DNA from: Cellulomonas sp. Root485
GTDB taxonomy: Bacteria; Actinomycetota; Actinomycetes; Actinomycetales; Cellulomonadaceae
Assembly (NCBI RefSeq): GCF_001426705.1
Contig: NZ_LMFC01000001.1
Coordinates: 237,789 to 301,788, forward strand
Length of the DNA: 64,000 nucleotides
Reading direction: 5' to 3'
The position numbers and the translations under genes were made by a program. The notes under the pieces are model-generated. The model was not told the DNA's origin. It did no database searches and was given only the letters and a program-made list of their open reading frames with translations. Below are positions 62,817-64,000 of this stretch, one piece after another; within the stretch, counting starts at the first letter, position 1, and each line of letters starts with the position of its first letter.

Positions 62817-63281
62817 TCAGGAGGTGGCGCCGCAGGTGTAGGTGCCGTCGGTCACGGAGATGGTGTTGCCGTCGTAGAGGGTGTCGAAGGTGCCGGCATC
62901 CTGCGCCGTCGCGAACACGACCCCGACACCGAGCGGGTCGGCGAACCCGGTGAGGCCCGCCAGGCGCTCCTCGGCCCCGCTCTGGCAGGCGGGGTCCCAC
63001 GGCAGGGTCTGGTAGCCCAGCGCGGCCAGCGAGTCGATCGACGGCTGGAGGGCTGTGGTGTCCCCTTCGCCGGTCTCCACGACGTCGGTCCAGACGACGA
63101 ACAGCGGCTCGGTCGTCGTGGCCGGGTCGATGGCCGTGGGCCACGCCGGGGTGGTCGCGGCGACCGACGGGTCCGCGGCGGTGTCGTCGTCGTCGCCGCC
63201 CCCGCCGGTGCAGGCGGCGGTGCTGAGCAGGGCGGCGGAGAGCATGAGGGCAGCAACGATGCTGCGTCGGGGCTGGCGCAT
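62817..63281 (-). CDS. hypothetical lipoprotein
   Basis: 154 residues from the ATG at 63281. The signal peptide MRQPRRSIVAALMLSAALL ends in the lipobox STAAC, then a Gly/Asp-rich linker (GGGGDDDD). The mature domain (about 50-154) has two cysteines, PACQSG and the C-terminal TYTCGATS, likely a disulfide. No family is recognised. CACGAT seven bases upstream of the start may be its -10. Twenty-one bases separate it from pncA. Confidence 0.75.
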   Translation of the reverse strand: MRQPRRSIVAALMLSAALLSTAACTGGGGDDDDTAADPSVAATTPAWPTAIDPATTTEPLFVVWTDVVETGEGDTTALQPSIDSLAALGYQTLPWDPACQSGAEERLAGLTGFADPLGVGVVFATAQDAGTFDTLYDGNTISVTDGTYTCGATS

Positions 63282-63393
63282 GGGCGGGATCGTGGCACGC
63301 GAAGACCGGCGACGACCATGAGATGAAAGGTTTAGGCAACCGGCGGTGCGACCGCCTCCCGGAGCCGATTTCGCGAGCACCCCACAGCCCGTG

Positions 63394-63399
63394 TAACCT
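63394..63399 (+). promoter_or_regulatory. possible -10 box of tRNA-Thr
   Basis: TAACCT, ten bases before the mature tRNA. The -35 is not clear. Confidence 0.3.
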
Positions 63400-63409
63400 T
63401 GCTCGCGCT

Positions 63410-63482
63410 GCCCCGATAGCTCAGTCGGCAGAGCGTCTCCATGGTAAGGAGAAGGTCAAGGGTTCGATTCCCTTTCGGGGCT
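63410..63482 (+). tRNA. tRNA-Thr (GGT)
   Basis: 73-base tRNA. GCCCCGA pairs with TCGGGGC; the anticodon stem TCTCC/GGAGA closes ATGGTAA with anticodon GGT; the T-loop GGTTCGATTCC is present. CCA is not encoded. Confidence 0.95.
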
Positions 63483-63543
63483 CTGTGGTGTGTTCGAAGG
63501 AAGTGCCGTGATTGCGCGGCACGGACCTTGGGCACATCGACAT

Positions 63544-63617
63544 GGCGGGGTAGCTCAGGTGGTTAGAGCACACGGCTCATAATCGTGGTGTCGCGGGTTC
63601 GAGTCCCGCTCCCGCTA
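63544..63617 (+). tRNA. tRNA-Met (CAT, elongator type)
   Basis: 74-base tRNA. GGCGGGG pairs with TCCCGCT (G.U at both ends); CACGG/TCGTG closes CTCATAA with anticodon CAT; the T-arm GCGGGTTCGAGTCCCGC is perfect. A paired first base and the lack of three G-C pairs in the anticodon stem argue against the initiator. Confidence 0.92.
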
Positions 63618-63702
63618 CTTCCAGTGACACAACAGCGCGTCGGCCGGCGCGCAATGACGAGATCGCATGCATCCCGTACCGGGTGCGAGAGGTGGCAAGA
63701 CC

Positions 63703-63873
63703 ATGGCCAGCAAGAGCTCGGACGTCCGTCCGAAGATCACGCTCGCGTGCACGGAGTGCAAGGAGCGGAACTACATCACCAAGAAGAACCGTCGGAACGA
63801 CCCCGACCGTCTCGAGATGAAGAAGTTCTGCCCCCGCGACAACCGTCACACCCTGCACCGCGAGACCCGCTGA
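63703..63873 (+). CDS. rpmG: 50S ribosomal protein L33
   Basis: 56 residues with the L33 core [22 protein letters not shown] and HRETR end. Cys16 and Cys19 (LACTEC) form the first half of a zinc ribbon; the second half has only Cys43 (FCPRDNRH), its expected partner being Asp46. So the zinc site is only partly kept. The gene follows tRNA-Thr and tRNA-Met, the arrangement known for mycobacterial rpmG2. The next gene starts 10 bp after the stop. Confidence 0.96.
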   Translation: MASKSSDVRPKITLACTECKERNYITKKNRRNDPDRLEMKKFCPRDNRHTLHRETR

Positions 63874-63883
63874 CCTCGGACCG

Positions 63884-64000
63884 ATGCCGGTCGACGTCGG
63901 TTACGCGGGTCGTCAGTACCCGCCGACCGCTGCCTACGAGGTAGGCCGCCAGAAGCTGCAGGAGTTCGCCGACGCGGTCGGCGCCTCCCACCAGGCCCAC
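63884..64000 (+). CDS. MaoC-like dehydratase, HadA-type (3' end outside window)
   Basis: 39 codons are visible: MPVDVGYAGRQYPPTAAYEV followed by GRQKLQEFADAVGASHQAH. The pattern G..Y.....YEVgR.Ki.eFA.AvG matches the N-terminus of the MaoC-like FAS1 dehydratase region family (mycobacterial HadA). In mycobacteria the tRNA-Thr, tRNA-Met, rpmG2, hadA order is the same. Full function cannot be judged from the fragment. Confidence 0.75.
   Translation, partial: MPVDVGYAGRQYPPTAAYEVGRQKLQEFADAVGASHQAH

Noticed and set aside
63326..63344. DtxR-like box between the hypothetical lipoprotein and tRNA-Thr
   Set aside because: About 11 of 19 matches and a poor core; it is not placed on a convincing promoter.
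1..64000. Mobile elements, CRISPR arrays, prophage or biosynthetic clusters
   Set aside because: No transposase, integrase, repeat-spacer array or assembly-line enzymes were seen on either strand.

Overview
The window is very GC-rich, gene-dense DNA from an actinobacterium, most like Micrococcales and probably near Cellulomonas. This is inferred from gene content and order; no 16S rRNA gene is present. Supporting signs are the many GTG starts, ATGA/GTGA stop-start overlaps, a Rex repressor, system II cytochrome c maturation, the classical menaquinone pathway, a 14-gene nuo operon, DUF3048 lipoproteins, a SipW-type signal peptidase cluster, an LAXTG wall-sorting signal, and tRNA-Thr/tRNA-Met/rpmG/MaoC in the order known beside mycobacterial hadA. 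No insertion sequence, prophage, CRISPR array or plasmid gene was seen.

Layout. 1-3.6 kb: GNAT and HAD genes, a glutaredoxin, rex, and a divergent yceI/marR pair. 3.7-8.4 kb: a phosphatase followed by resA-ccdA-resB-ccsB. 8.4-22.6 kb: menaquinone genes (menA, menE, menB, menC, menD, menF, menG) mixed with two DUF3048 lipoproteins, a SugE-type exporter with a TetR regulator, and an HtrA protease. 22.8-25.8 kb: five genes for unusual exported proteins and their dedicated signal peptidase. 26-43.7 kb: a menJ-like reductase and nuoA-N, then a polyprenyl diphosphate synthase. 44.8-48.1 kb: an RDD-FHA protein, a PP2C phosphatase and RarD. 48.4-58 kb: a secreted alpha-amylase, a ferredoxin reductase, an amino-acid ABC importer, htpX, ltrA, yajQ and tRNA-Tyr. 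57.6-60 kb: a Clp-N/HTH gene pair divergent from an ABC-2 exporter. 60-64 kb: a RecQ-like helicase, pncA, a lipoprotein, two tRNAs, rpmG and the start of a MaoC-like gene.

How the genes fit together. Much of the window serves respiration. The Men enzymes and polyprenyl synthase make menaquinone, MenJ would saturate its side chain, complex I reduces it, and ResA/CcdA/ResB/CcsB attach haem to the c-type cytochromes that oxidise it. Rex senses NADH/NAD+, and a Rex-like operator sits just after the predicted start site of the menJ-nuo transcript.

Main observations. (1) A Clp-N/HTH pair faces an ABC exporter across three near-identical 18-bp palindromes, which coincide with the -35 and -10 boxes of both predicted promoters. 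(2) NuoG has lost all four cysteine ligands of the N7 cluster. (3) The nuo promoter carries a DtxR-like and a Rex-like box. (4) htpX has a good ECF sigma-E type promoter. (5) The amylase promoter carries a candidate LacI-family operator. (6) A TANNNT box six bases before the start codon recurs at many genes, suggesting leaderless mRNAs. (7) The SipW cluster encodes three different substrates and a sortase-type anchor protein. Promoters and operators were read by eye and are predictions.
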